From contig BROG01000233.1 in NCBI GenBank assembly GCA_030159075.1, forward strand, positions 443,001 through 507,000: a DNA stretch of 64,000 nt, given 5' to 3'. Below, in pieces: positions 23,702 through 34,849 of this stretch (position 1 is the stretch's first letter; each line of letters opens with the position of its first letter). The translations under genes were made by a program, and so were the position numbers. The DNA is from Atrina japonica (lineage: Eukaryota > Mollusca > Bivalvia > Pterioida > Pinnidae). The notes beneath the pieces were generated by a model. The model ran no database searches and had not been told where the DNA came from. It worked only from the letters and a program-made list of their open reading frames with translations.

Positions 23702-25618
23702 TCAGTTATCCTCCAACAAGCTTAAGTCCAGACGAGGGACATCCTGAGGGCGTGTTTGGACCTCTCCCCTGTACAAGAGCCTCCCATCACTAACACAAGC
23801 TTTATGCTTCTTTTCTTGCTTTTTCTTTTCAGCTTTGGCGTATCTTCTCTGATTTTGTTTCTTTTCATTTCTTTGACTGTATATTTCGTTTTGTCTCTGT
23901 AATTTCTTTGAAGGTGTTGGCTTTACTTCTCCTGTTGGGTTTTCTATACTTTTGAACATCCCTGTACATTTCTTAACCTCTACATCTATTATTTCCTTGA
24001 TTGCCTTTTCGCCCTCCAGTTTCATACAACTTTCCACTAAGCTAATTTCCTTTTTGATCTTTTCTTCGATTTGTCGTCGCAACATTTTTTCTAAATCAAT
24101 TAAATCTTTTGTAACTTTTGATTTCATTTCTTTTATTTTCACAGGTTTTTCTGGACCCACAAAACCATTTATTTTATTTATTTTGGCAATGATTCGTGCT
24201 CTCATTTTACTGTCATGTTCATCGCATTTCCTTTCAACCTCCTTGCGTACGACATCTCTCGCAGTTTTTCTTAGACAACTTTCCAAATTGTTTTTCAGGT
24301 CTGGCCCCACTTGCTTGCCATAAAAGCCAACACTTTGTTTCTGTTTTGTTTCTATGGGAACGGTTCGAACGAATCCATTTTTTCTTCCTGACGAACCTGA
24401 AACAGACATATGACAGTCCATTGGTATATTTACCACTGTAGAAGTCGAAATTGTATATTCGTCCTCTTTCTGAATTTTTCTAATTTCAGATTCAATCTTT
24501 TCTGTTGCTTCTATCTCTTTCTTTCCTCTCACCGACTTTTCTAGGTATCTAATTTCCCTGTTAATTTTTTCACGAATTTGTTGCAACCTGCTCTCTTCAT
24601 ATTCACGTGCATACATCTCTACTTTGGCTTTCACTTCTTTTTCCTTTTGTGATCTTATGTTAATTTCCATTTCCAATATATTTTGTTGAAGGCTCCTCTC
24701 AATTTCCTGACTCTTTTCCCGTAGGATACGTAGGGCCATGTCATCGCTTTCGTTTTCTAATTTTGCAACCATCGCTTTTTTCATTTCAGATCGCAAAAAA
24801 GATTCCCTTTCTCTGAATTCCTTACTTATTCCTTCGGTTGCAGCATCGATGTATTCTTTTTCCATTTTATATAACTTTTCAATGCATATCTTTTCAACCT
24901 GAATTTGTGTTTCCTTCTCTCGGTCTTGTAACATTCTTGCTTTCAGTACAGAAATTTCCTTTTCAACTTCCAATACAGTTTCCTCTTCTCTGATTTTTAT
25001 AAGTTGTTTCTTTTTCTCGATCATTTCTTTCTCAATCTCGTTCTTAATTTCTCGCTCCTTTTCCTTCAACAATTTTTCCTTTATCAATATTAGTTCGCTT
25101 TGAATTTGACTTGTTAATTCTGCTTCTTTTTCAACAGGAAAGTTCGATTTTGCCTCAATTTTGTCTTCTTCAACTTCAGGTTTCATATGTTCTATGGCCA
25201 TTTCCCCATTGATCTGGTGTTTGATCTTTTCATCTTGGCTCCTTACGATTTCTCCTCTTTCTATTTTCGGTTTTCGGTCCCTTAAAATCTCACCGTCAGT
25301 TGGATCCTTGTGTCTATTCAGAAGAGATATCGAATTATTCTCATTTTGATATAAAAATCCGGTTTTGTTTTCATCTGCATTACCTGATACTTTTGTTTGC
25401 AGACGACTGTCCTGTCTAACTGACGTCTTGTGCTGCACGTGATTATCAGAGATATGCCACGACGCACTGTACTTGGAGTTACTACTATATGTTTTCCCTC
25501 TTCGTAGAGCTTCCATTTTCCAATCCCTACGTTCGTCACGCAATGCTCTTCTAAAATGTTCTTGCTTTTTCTCTGTTCTACTTTGGCAACCTCGCTGCAT
25601 TCGAGTATTTATATCTTC
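23702..25618 (-). CDS. Unrecognised Lys/Glu-rich coiled-coil protein, main exon
   Basis: The frame is open for 632 codons from ATG 25600 and extends upstream to an AG acceptor at 25618. I do not recognise the protein. Residues 1-120 are polar (MQRGCQSRTEKKQEHFRRAL and onward). Residues about 130-390 are almost continuous heptad-like K/E/I/L coiled coil. A 'VNIPMDCHMSVSGSSGRKNG' linker follows near 390-410. Then comes a second charged helical part, and a distinctive tail with KKHKACVSDGRLLYRG and TRPQDVPRLDL. There is no signal peptide or membrane segment. A decayed paralogue lies at 57363-59482, which shows that the tail and linker are real coding sequence. It could be cytoskeletal or ciliary, but nothing proves that. 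Confidence 0.8.
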   Translation of the reverse strand, partial: EDINTRMQRGCQSRTEKKQEHFRRALRDERRDWKMEALRRGKTYSSNSKYSASWHISDNHVQHKTSVRQDSRLQTKVSGNADENKTGFLYQNENNSISLLNRHKDPTDGEILRDRKPKIERGEIVRSQDEKIKHQINGEMAIEHMKPEVEEDKIEAKSNFPVEKEAELTSQIQSELILIKEKLLKEKEREIKNEIEKEMIEKKKQLIKIREEETVLEVEKEISVLKARMLQDREKETQIQVEKICIEKLYKMEKEYIDAATEGISKEFRERESFLRSEMKKAMVAKLENESDDMALRILREKSQEIERSLQQNILEMEINIRSQKEKEVKAKVEMYAREYEESRLQQIREKINREIRYLEKSVRGKKEIEATEKIESEIRKIQKEDEYTISTSTVVNIPMDCHMSVSGSSGRKNGFVRTVPIETKQKQSVGFYGKQVGPDLKNNLESCLRKTARDVVRKEVERKCDEHDSKMRARIIAKINKINGFVGPEKPVKIKEMKSKVTKDLIDLEKMLRRQIEEKIKKEISLVESCMKLEGEKAIKEIIDVEVKKCTGMFKSIENPTGEVKPTPSKKLQRQNEIYSQRNEKKQNQRRYAKAEKKKQEKKHKACVSDGRLLYRGEVQTRPQDVPRLDLSLLEDN

Positions 25619-25914
25619 CTGGCAAATGATAGAAAATGAAAAAAAGTTGGATATAGAAATATTTCCCGCATAGCATGTAAATTTTATTTTGTTGTTATAC
25701 GTGAAAACAGAGTATCAGAAATGTAGAAATGTAGAAATTAGGATATATATGTAATGTTCAACATCGGTTGGTAATTTGAAAGAAAATATAAATGTTTCTC
25801 ATCGTGAAATCAGTGCATATGTATGAATAAAAGAAAATTGGAAGGCCAAGACAGTTATGGTTCTGTTCGAATTTGTCGGATAAAGACGAAGCTAACTTGT
25901 ACCATGGCTGATTT

Positions 25915-26465
25915 GTGCCATTTCGTTGTTTCGAACTTTCGCCCCGAAAGGACGATATTTAAAAGTGCTTTAATTGTCGACCTTTCGTTGTTTCTCCCAA
26001 AAGGACGAGATTTAGTACTTATGAGTTGTCGACCTTTCGTTTTTTCGCCCCGAAAGGAAAATATTTTAGTTCTCTTAAATGGCGACCTTTCGTTGTTTCG
26101 TCCCCAAATGACGAAACAACGAGAATTGTTTCGCGACAGGACGCCAATGTTAGTCACTAATTAGCGACCATAAAATCTCGTCATTTCGCATAAAAATGTC
26201 GAACTTTCGTTCTTTCGCCCAGATAGGGCGATATTTAGTACTTCTTAATTGGCGACCTTTCGTTGTTTCGCCACGAAAGGTCGATATCTTATTTCTCTTA
26301 ATAGTCGGCCTTTCGTTGTTTCGCTCCGAAAGGACGAGTTTAAGTACGTCTTAAATGTCGTCCTCTTGTTGATTCGCCCGAAAGTTCGATATTTTATTTC
26401 TTCTTATTGTCGCCCTTTATTTGTTTCGCCCCGAAGGAGATTTTAGGGCCGCTAATTAGCGACCT
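25915..26465. repeat. 52-bp CpG-rich tandem array, about 10 units
   Basis: The unit core is 'cctttcgttgtttcgccccg' followed by 'aaaggacgatatttagt' and 'cttaattggcga'. The period is close to 52 bp (hits at 25985, 26036, 26088, 26206, 26258 and 26310). It sits in the large intron of the coiled-coil gene. Confidence 0.85.
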
Positions 26466-27296
26466 TTTGTGCTCTAGCATCCAAGTATTTAGGATACATT
26501 GCGATAACGCAACTGAGAAAGTTGTGAAATTTTCTTATTTAAGTTCTACAATACAGAAGTAGGAAGGTAACCAAATTCACTCAATACTCAAGCTCTTTTC
26601 TTATTTCATTATTTTGAATTTATATTTGCTTGTAAAACAACAGACCCGATGGGCCTTAAAGGTCACCTGAGAAAAAAATCGAGTCAAGTCTGGTAAAAAT
26701 TAGTCCATTGGTTCTTGAGAAGAAGTCAAAATTTGACCGAAAAACTTTCTGTTTACTTAGGTCTCTGTGACCTTGACCCCTTGACCTAACAAATTTCTTA
26801 TCTGTCTTTGTATACAAAAAGTCAATCAGTTTTGAGTTATCAAGCCATTTGTATACAACTGTACTCTATGTTATTCAAGTGCCCCCTAGTGAACCGATTA
26901 TAAACAGATTTCGTTTTCATTCGCAAACGTTATGGATACTGACTGTATAATTATGCACACAAAATTTGAAAGTCATCTGATCATTGGTTGATGAGAAGAA
27001 GATATTTAAAGATGTACCAAGTTTTGGTCCTTATTGACCCCCTTTTAGGGTCCCTATGGGTCCTAGCTCCTTTTCATTCGCAAAATTCGCATCACATGGG
27101 CATGATACATGCCATGTTCGGTAAAATTGGCTCACTGGTACTTGGGAAGATGTAAAAAAACCTCTCGGAGTTGACAATAAAAGGTGAAATAACTCCTGAC
27201 AATTTCAGACCTCCCTGACATATTTGTAGATCTTTGCGTGCTGAACAATTTTGCTTCTTTCACTTTCTCTCTATCTATTATACTTTTCAAGATATA

Positions 27297-28707
27297 CTTG
27301 CGGAAAAGAGAAACTGTGTAGTTTAGTAATTTCATTCAAAACATTGTTGCATTATGTATATCATTATTTAATATAAAGCATTGTCTTTCAATTCAAACAT
27401 CAAATCACGCATTATGTCCAGTTTGGTTGATACGGACAGCCACTGAAAGTAAGTAAGGGGGATGCAAAAATGTTTCACAACATGTTTAATAGCGTGTATG
27501 ACCGCCATTTGCACCGATGCGTTCTTCAAACCTACGACGCATTGAACGAATTTGTCTGGGGAATGTTCCGCCATATGCGCAAAGAAAGAACGACGCAAAG
27601 AGAGTCCAACGTAGCAGGGAAGTTTGACTCTTGATGTAGACGTCGTTCTATTTCATCCCAAACATGTTCAATAGGCGATAAACCCGGTCACATCGCAGGT
27701 CACTGTAGCACGTTTTGCTGCTGTAGATAGTCACTAACAACGCTTGTGGTGTGTGGCCGTGCGTTGTCCTTGCACCAGAATGACGTTACGCTGGTTGTTG
27801 TGAATGAATGGAATGACGTGCTGACGTACAATCTCGTCGCCGTAGCGTACTCCGGTTAAATTGGCGTCCACTATCATCAAAGGGGTCCTTCCATGTGTTG
27901 TAATTCCACCCCAGACCATAACGCTCTTTCCACCGAATTGGTGACGCTGAATAATACAGGCGGCAATGTAACGTTCTCCGGCACGATGGTAAGCCCGAAC
28001 ACGACCGTCACTGCTGTCGAGATGTAATCTCGACTCGTCATTAAACAGGACTTCCGCCCAAACGAAGATACCTCCTACACCACGCAAACCTCGCAACACC
28101 GTGGCACTAGGGCAGAACAGGACGGATAGCAGAATGTGAAGGACAGATGTTGGCCTCTCGCAATATGTTCCGTACGAGGACTTATCCGTCGATGCCTAGG
28201 GATGCTGATTTAAATCGATTACGCAAATGTGATGTCCGTATATACGTATCTTGCCGACGTGACGTCACACGCGGGCTTCGTGATCGTGGGCGGTCTCGAA
28301 CGGTGCCAGTTTGCTGATAGCGTCTCCATAAAGCATTTACAGTGTTAATATGAACTCCAACCTGCCTTGCCACATTGATTTGAGACATCCCAGTGTCCAG
28401 CATCCCAATAGCAAGCATCCGATAATTATCTCAATCAAAATTTTATTCCCAAAAACTGTGAGTTTTTGCTTCAAAACATTGAATACTGTCAATGAATGCA
28501 GGCAATTCTAATCGATTACTAACCATGTGTCGCTTAGGCTCGAAGCTCCAGAAAAACGTGCTGGGGCGATCACGGCAAATCGAATGCGATATTTGACAAA
28601 TTGAGTACTCAAACACACTTTCAGTATATTAAACTATGAGCGATCAAAGAATACTTGTTATATTTTTATTTAAGTTTTAAGTATACACAGTTTCTTTTTT
28701 CCACCAG
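27297..28707 (-). mobile_element. Tc1/mariner-like transposon with terminal repeats and TA target
   Basis: The left end CTTGCGGAAAAGAGAAACTG matches the reversed right end CTGGTGGAAAAAAGAAACTG with few differences. TA dinucleotides abut both ends (27295-27296 and 28708-28709). It is 1411 bp and inserted inside one unit of the tandem array, and the array resumes on the other side. Confidence 0.85.
27486..28418 (-). pseudogene. Decayed Tc1-type transposase
   Basis: The N-terminal helix-turn-helix region is open at 28418-28182 (MLDTGMSQINVARQVGVHIN, then VRDRPRSRSPRVTSRRQD). The DDE core is at 28099-27734, with the first catalytic Asp in VLFNDESRLHL and VMVWGGI after it. The second Asp block is reached only by a frame change (KDNARPHT is broken). 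The C-terminus RSMRRRFEERIGANGGHTRY ends at a TAA at 27488-27486. At least three frame changes make it non-functional. Tc1 transposases are usually about 340 residues, and this remnant spans that length. Confidence 0.85.
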
Positions 28708-30147
28708 TATAATAGGACAAAACTGTCTAAAACATGAGAAGTCCACTGAAAAGGGAAATAACTCCCATAAGAGTCGACCTGGCAATTTAGGCCCTGTTGA
28801 CTTTTTTTTTATAGATGAACATTTTTGCTTCTTTCACTTTCTCTCTATCGATCATACATTTCAAGACAATGTCAAACAACAGTCCAAAACATTAACAATG
28901 CACTTAAAAGGGTAAATAACTCCCATTAGGGGTGACATGACAATTTCGACGACCGTGCCAACATTTGTTTGTAGATCTTTGCGTGCTGAACAATTTGCTT
29001 CTTTCACTTTCTCTCTATCTGTTATGCTTTTCAAGATAGTAGGACAAAACTGTCAAAAACATGATAAATCCACTATAAAGGGGAAATAACTCCCATAAGG
29101 GTCAACCCGGCAATTTCGACCTTGTTGGCTTTTTGTAGATCTTTGCATGCTGAACATCTTTGCTTTTTTAAACTTTTTCTATATCTGTCTATCATACACT
29201 TAAAGATAATGTCAAAAAAAAAAACCAAAGCATGAAAATGAAAACTTCCACTTAAAAGGGAAAATATCTACCATGAAGGTCGATCTGACAGTTTCAGCCC
29301 TGTTGACTTATTTGTAAATATTTGCGTGCTGAAATTTTTTGCTTCTTTCACTTTCACTCTATCATACTTTTCAAGATAATAGGGTAAACCTGGCCAAAAC
29401 ATGAGGAATCTACTCTAAGGGGAGATAACTCCCATAAGAGTTGACTTGACAATTTCAGACCTGTTGATTTGCCTGCTGAACATTTTTGCTGTTTTCACTT
29501 TCTCTCTATTATACTTTTTAAGATAATATCATTAACAGAATTTTACATGATTATTTGTTGTGAACAGGGAATTTTTAAAATCAGAGGGAAAGAACATGAC
29601 TAATAAAATTAAAAAATTAGATAGTGCATCTTTGAAGAGCACGTGTGAGCTGTCTTTCCCGAGGGAAGGGCAGACAGGTTTATCTTTTTACATTTTATCA
29701 TTGTGTTTTACGGGCAAGTGTGGGAGAAAAAACTGCCCAAAACATGAGAAATCCACAATAAAGGGGAAATAACCTCCATTAGGGTCAACCTGGTATTTCG
29801 ACCCTGTTAGCTTTTTGTAGATCTTTGCATGCTTAACAATTTTACTTTTACTCTATCTTTTACACTTTTCAATATAATGTGAAAAAACATCCAAAAACAT
29901 GAACAAGTCCACAAAAAGGGGAAATAACTCACATAAGGGTTAACCAAAATAAAAATTGGTTGAGTTTTGCAAGCCGCCCAGATAATTGGTAAAGAGAAGA
30001 GGATTTTTAAAGATGTACTAAGTTTTGCACCCACTGGTTCTTGAGAAGAAGTCGAAAATGTAAAAAAAGTTAATGACACACGACGTACGACGGAGACAGA
30101 CAAAACATAACAGCAACAGGTCGCCATGAGCTATGCTCACGTGACCT

Positions 30148-30720
30148 AAAACTATATATTTGACCGAATATGAAACGCATTATTTTTTACCATTCAAATA
30201 TGAAAATATTATGGGTAAAAAATGAATACGTCGAATATCGTACTCAAAAGAGTATGTGTGTCCAGTTGCACACAGTTGTGTTTTTACCTTAAAATTATGA
30301 AAAGTTAGTTGAGCTTGAGTACTTAGTAAAGGACTATGTATGTTAAGGGCAATTTTTGGCCCCACTTCAAATATATTTCATTTCATATTATGTTGGAGGT
30401 ACATGTCCTTGTTTTACAAAAACTTTAAAATAAGGTTGCTATGGCAACCAGTATAGTGACTGTGGGGGTCATTTGGGGGCCATTAATAAAGCACATTTTC
30501 CTGTTAAATTCATCTGGTTTAATAGTAATGTTTGTTTACCACTTAGTTCATTAAGACATTAGATAGAAAAACTTGTGTAAATTTCTGTGATAAGTGTCAA
30601 ATATATATCCCTAAACACAATATTAAGGTTACCCTTTCCCATCTGCGTAGTCTTGTAAATTCTACAATGTGTATGTCTGACTTGCTTAAATGCTGTAGAT
30701 ATTGACTAGAAAATATATTC
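30148..30720. other. Intron segment with a possible MITE fragment
   Basis: 'ttagttgagcttgagtactt' and 'accttaaaattatgaaa' resemble, in inverted orientation, the ends and body of the MITE at 55919-56317. Otherwise nothing is recognised. Confidence 0.4.
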
Positions 30721-30732
30721 AGGTAAACTCAC

Positions 30733-30776
30733 ATATGTGTTGCTGACGTCTCCTGCGTCTGCTGAGTGTTTTGGAT
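30733..30776 (-). CDS. Upstream exon of the coiled-coil gene (44 bp)
   Basis: It has a 'taatttcag' acceptor and a 'gtgagt' donor. Spliced to 25618 it reads PKHSADAGDVSNTYEDINTR and then runs in frame into the 632-codon frame with no stop. The intron is about 5.1 kb and filled with repeats. If translation starts upstream, the protein is slightly longer than 632 residues. Otherwise this is 5' UTR. Confidence 0.6.
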
Positions 30777-30879
30777 CTGAAATTAAAAAAAAACAACATA
30801 TTTATACAAATTTTAAAATATTAAGATCGATTGAAATTGCAATGACGTCAGCTTTAACTGATATTGATAAAAGACTAAT

Positions 30880-32115
30880 ATTCCGTCCTTCTATTCATAC
30901 AACACTAATATTCCGTCATTCTATTCATGCAACGCAAATATTCCGTCCTTCTATTCACCCAACACGAATATTCCGCCTTTTTATTCATACAACACTAACA
31001 TTGTCCTTCTATTGATACAACACTAATATTCCGCCTTTTTATTCATTCAACACAAATATTCCGTCTTTCTATTAAAAGGACACTGATATTATGCCTTATA
31101 TATTCACAATATTAATATTCCCTATTTTAATCTAAAACACTAATATTCCGTCCTTCTGTTCAAACAGTACTTAATATTTTCCGTCTTTCTATTCATACAA
31201 TACTAGAACTGCGTCCTTCTTATCAAACAGTACTTATATTTCGTCCTTCTATTCATACGATACTAATACTGCGTCCTTCTTTTCAAACAACATTAATATC
31301 CCGGTCTCCGGTTTACACAGCACTAATATTCCGTTCTTCTATTTACACAACACTAATATTCCGTTCTTCTATTTACACAACACTAATATTCCGTTCTTCT
31401 ATTTACACAACACTAATATTCCGTTCTTCTATTTACACAACACTAATATTCCGTTATTCTATCTACAACACTAATATTCCGTTATTCTATTTACAACACT
31501 AATAACCCGGTCTCCTATTTACACAGCAATAATATTCCGTTCTTCTATTTACACAACACTAATATTCATTCTTCTATTTACACAACACCAATATTCTGTT
31601 CTTCTATTTACACAACACTAATATTCCGTTATTCTATTTACACAACACTAATATTCTGTTCCTCTATTCATACAACACTAATAACCCGGTCTCCTATTTA
31701 CACAACACTAATATTCCGTTATTCTATTTACACAGCACTAATATTCCGTTATTCTATTTACACAACACTAATATCCCGTTATTCTATTTACACAACACTA
31801 ATATTCCGTTATTCTATTTACACAACACTAATATCCCGTTATTCTATTTACACAACACTAATATTCATTCTTCTATTTACACACTACTAATATTACACAA
31901 CACTAATATTCCGTTATTCTATTTACACAACACTAATATTCTGTTCTCCTAATTACACAACACTAATATTCCGTTCTTCTATTCCTACAACACTAATATT
32001 CCATCTTTATATTTAAACGGCACTCATATTCTGCCTTATACTCACGCGATATTAATCAGTATTCCGGCTTTCTATTCTAAAACACTTTTATTCCGTCCTT
32101 CTGTTCCGACAACAA
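30880..32115. repeat. 30-bp minisatellite, about 40 units
   Basis: The unit is 'cactaatattccgttcttctatttacacaa'-like. Units at 31317-31740 are very uniform, and both ends are more diverged, with expansions and deletions. It lies in the first intron of the coiled-coil gene, between the candidate promoter and the 44-bp exon. Confidence 0.9.
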
Positions 32116-32231
32116 TGACATTCCGTCCCACACCGTAAAAATTATATTCACGTAAAATTTACTTTTAATCACAATTAGGGCCTGTGCTTTTTTGAAACTT
32201 TAAAACAAATTTTCGTATTGTAAATACTTAC

Positions 32232-32335
32232 ACATTCCCTCATATGTTTCTACGCCGAAGAATTAAGTTATACAAAATAATTCATCTGTTTTGTCTCTGA
32301 GCTCTGCACCGTGTAATGTCAACATTAGCGTTGAT
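32232..32335 (-). other. Candidate first exon of the coiled-coil gene
   Basis: ATG at 32243 lies 9-12 bases before two overlapping donors. Using 'gtgtaa' after 32234 gives MREYPKHSADAG in frame with the main protein. Using the stronger 'gtaagt' after 32232 gives a short upstream frame that stops inside exon 3. The 5' boundary is a guess. Confidence 0.35.
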
Positions 32336-32339
32336 ACGG

Positions 32340-32516
32340 AAGTTAGATTTCCATTATGACGTTTTCGGAACACGTGACGTTAGTACAAGAACGGCTACTC
32401 CGCCGCTTTTTACTATAAGTTATCTGACTTGGCGCCACCAATTTAAGTCTTATAGATTATCTTACTTGGCGCCAGTAAGTCAGTAAGTTTCATTAATTAT
32501 CTGAATTGGAGCCACT
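32340..32516 (-). promoter_or_regulatory. Candidate promoter with three ttatct-ttggcgcc modules
   Basis: 'ttatctgacttggcgccac' (32420), 'ttatcttacttggcgccag' (32458) and 'ttatctgaattggagccac' (32498) recur every 38-40 bp. They combine a GATA-like and an E2F-like word. An E-box 'cacgtg' near 32373 lies between them and the candidate first exon. Confidence 0.45.
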
Positions 32517-32970
32517 AGTTTAAACAAAAATCCACATCCATCTCCAATTGGTCGTAATTTATTTCTATTACAATTATAAAGATAAAGTTTATGATAACGA
32601 GTTACAGTCTGATACGGAGGCCGGTAGCTGCCAGGTCAGAAATATAGTTTATCTTTGTTATCTGCCACATTAGAAAACAGTAACTGGTGGCAGTCATATA
32701 GCTAATTATCCTGTCATCTACGGGCCTCCGTAGGTTACAATGTGCACACGAAAATAAACTGTCAAAAAAAAAAACCAAAAAAAAAAAAACAGCTTTGGTT
32801 CTAGTAGGTTTCGGGAGACATCGTAGTTTCAAGTTGAATAACTGTTTCCTTAATCAAGTAAATTGTTTGTTATATTATGACTTTCAAAATTTAGTAAATT
32901 ATGATATAATTTTTACGACTGGCTGGTAAAACCTTTGGGTGCGTACTGTAGTAGAACTAAATTTATAACA
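32517..32970. other. Intergenic, nothing recognised
   Basis: Contains 'aaaaaaaaaaccaaaaaaaaaaaaa' near 32765. No gene or repeat family was identified. Confidence 0.5.
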
Positions 32971-32974
32971 AACG

Positions 32975-33065
32975 CTCGTGGTGCCGTGGTATACTGGTAA
33001 AGCGTTTTACTTGCTAGCAGAAGGTCTTGAGTCCAATTCACGGTACCGGGTCATTTCTGAGACGG
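32975..33065 (+). repeat. tRNA-like SINE head (family 4)
   Basis: 'gtgccgtggtatactggtaa' (A box) and 'ggtcttgagtccaattcacg' (degenerate B box) are 35 bases apart. It is not a functional tRNA, because the acceptor and T arms do not pair well. Confidence 0.45.
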
Positions 33066-33372
33066 CATATCTCCGTAGCGCAGGTCAAAATTTGTGATCG
33101 ATGTTGACGTCTTCGTAAAATAAGTGAAAATTAGTAGCCAAGAGAAAACATTGAAACAAACATACTAAAGATAAAAAAGAAACACGACGTAAACCGTACT
33201 AGAAATAAAATTGAGAAGTACAAATGTAGCAATAGATAATCGAAACTCCAAGTCCATCAGAATGCGACAATTTGAATATAATAAGGGTTTCAACATGAAG
33301 AACAATTGCCAATCCCAAACAGGATCAGATCAGGTAAGCGGGAAGAGTCGACGTCCCTTGTTAGCATGCTAA

Positions 33373-33745
33373 TACGGGGCGCCATGTGGGACAGCTAAAT
33401 TTTGTGGATACAAACTTTCAATTTTGTCACAAAATTGAATTTTGTGCCATAAAATTCAATTCTGTGTCACAAAATTCAATTTTGTCTCACAACATTCAAT
33501 TCTGTGTTACAAAATTCAATTTTGTGCAACAAAATTGACTTTTGTGTCACAGAATTGACTTTTGTGCACAATATTGAAAGTTTGTGTACAGAAATGGAAT
33601 TTCACCTGTCCAACATGGCGCCATTTATGCCAAATTGTGTCCACAAAATCAATTTTTGTACCTATAAACTTTCAATTTTGTGCACAAAAGTCAATTATGT
33701 GACACAAAATTCAATTTTGTCAGCTTATGTCCATATTATTCAATT
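33373..33745. repeat. 'caaaattcaattttgtg' palindromic array, left arm
   Basis: It starts 'cggggcgccatgtgggacag' and holds about a dozen 18-20-bp units of 'tcacaaaattcaattttgtg' type. A second partial boundary 'tccaacatggcgcc' lies at 33608. Confidence 0.8.
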
Positions 33746-34718
33746 CTGTTGCCCAAATATGGTGTTAAGTATGTAAATAAGCTCGCATATTTTGGTCGAG
33801 ATGTTATCTCGACGTTGATTGGGCTGAAATCTAGGTCCAGGCCATTTTATCAGATGGTGAGGAAGACATGTTTATCTTAATGATGATGACGTTTTATGCT
33901 TTTGAGTACTCTGTGCACATGCGTGTTCATAAAAATTATTTTTATGAAAATGTTTTTGCAGGTAAAATTGTCTTCATGTGCCTTTTGATTATACAATAAA
34001 TATATTGTGGCGGATCTAGAAAAAAAATAATAAAAGGTGGATTTTTTTAGGCTGGTGACATAGAATTATACATATTTTGATGCAATGCATACATCATCAA
34101 AAGCAGATTGGGGATTTAAAGTTTGAGTGGATGTAAAGTTCAAATTCATTCCCCGAACAGAGCGAGGCGCGAAAATTTGTTTTTAGTTTCCCGACTTTTT
34201 ATAATAAAATTAAAAGGTTTTACATCTATTTTATCAACTTCAGGGGCACGTTATCAGTGCTCGATTACGGTAAATTCCAAGTGTTGGACTAACTGTGAGA
34301 CAATATTTCATTATGGGTCGTACTTTGCGTATCTAATAAAAACAATAATTTTTCAAATGTGGATGCCCGGAAAAGCATTTCCCTGCGCCAAGACGAGAAA
34401 ATATGCCTTGTAGGCCGGGTCCGCTAGTAAATCGCATTCGCAAAAGAAGGTTGGATCAGCAACAAAGTTACTTAAAATCGGGAAAGAATTCCCATCTAGT
34501 ATCCTCCAGACATTTAATTTGGACCTTTTTATCGTTAAAAATATTTCGTTGATAGATTAATGGGAAGCCCGATGAGGTATTCTCTAGCTTCCAGACACAA
34601 TTGTTTCCACGTGACCCAGCTGGGTATGTTTCCCAGAAATATTCGATTTTAAAAGCCCAGAAAATTAATTATCACATTAACTTTTTATTCTGGCCAAATA
34701 TTTCACTAAATCGACAAA

Positions 34719-34749
34719 CTTTTTTTTTTTTTGGGGGGGGGGGGGGGGG
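34719..34749. repeat. T-run followed by G17
   Basis: Homopolymer T then 17 G. It creates a Gly-coding artefact frame. Confidence 0.85.
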
Positions 34750-34849
34750 AGCTGAAAATATCACAAGGGAAAATCGTAACCATTTTGATTCAATGCAAAT
34801 TTTGTTTACAAACAAAATCATATTCTTACACGCAAACGATATTTTTACC

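Larger units (their letters stand above)
26645..30147. repeat. Composite repeat block bounded by 'ggtcacctgag' / 'gctcacgtgacc'
   Basis: The ends are roughly inverted. The interior holds one unit at about 27130-27294 and about seven units at 28710-29945. The unit is 157-175 bp: 'aaaggggaaataactcccat', 'tttgtagatctttgcgtgct', 'cttctttcactttctctcta' and 'caagataatagg'. A Tc1 element splits the array. Flanks share 'ggttcttgagaagaagtc'. No protein is encoded outside the Tc1. Confidence 0.75.

Noticed and set aside
23952..25349. Plus-strand frames opposite the coiled-coil exon
   Set aside because: They are antisense shadows. The minus-strand frame is longer, has a paralogue and has supported splice borders.
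26645..30147. CRISPR-like array
   Set aside because: The 157-175-bp units are contiguous tandem repeats with no unique spacers, in a eukaryotic genome.
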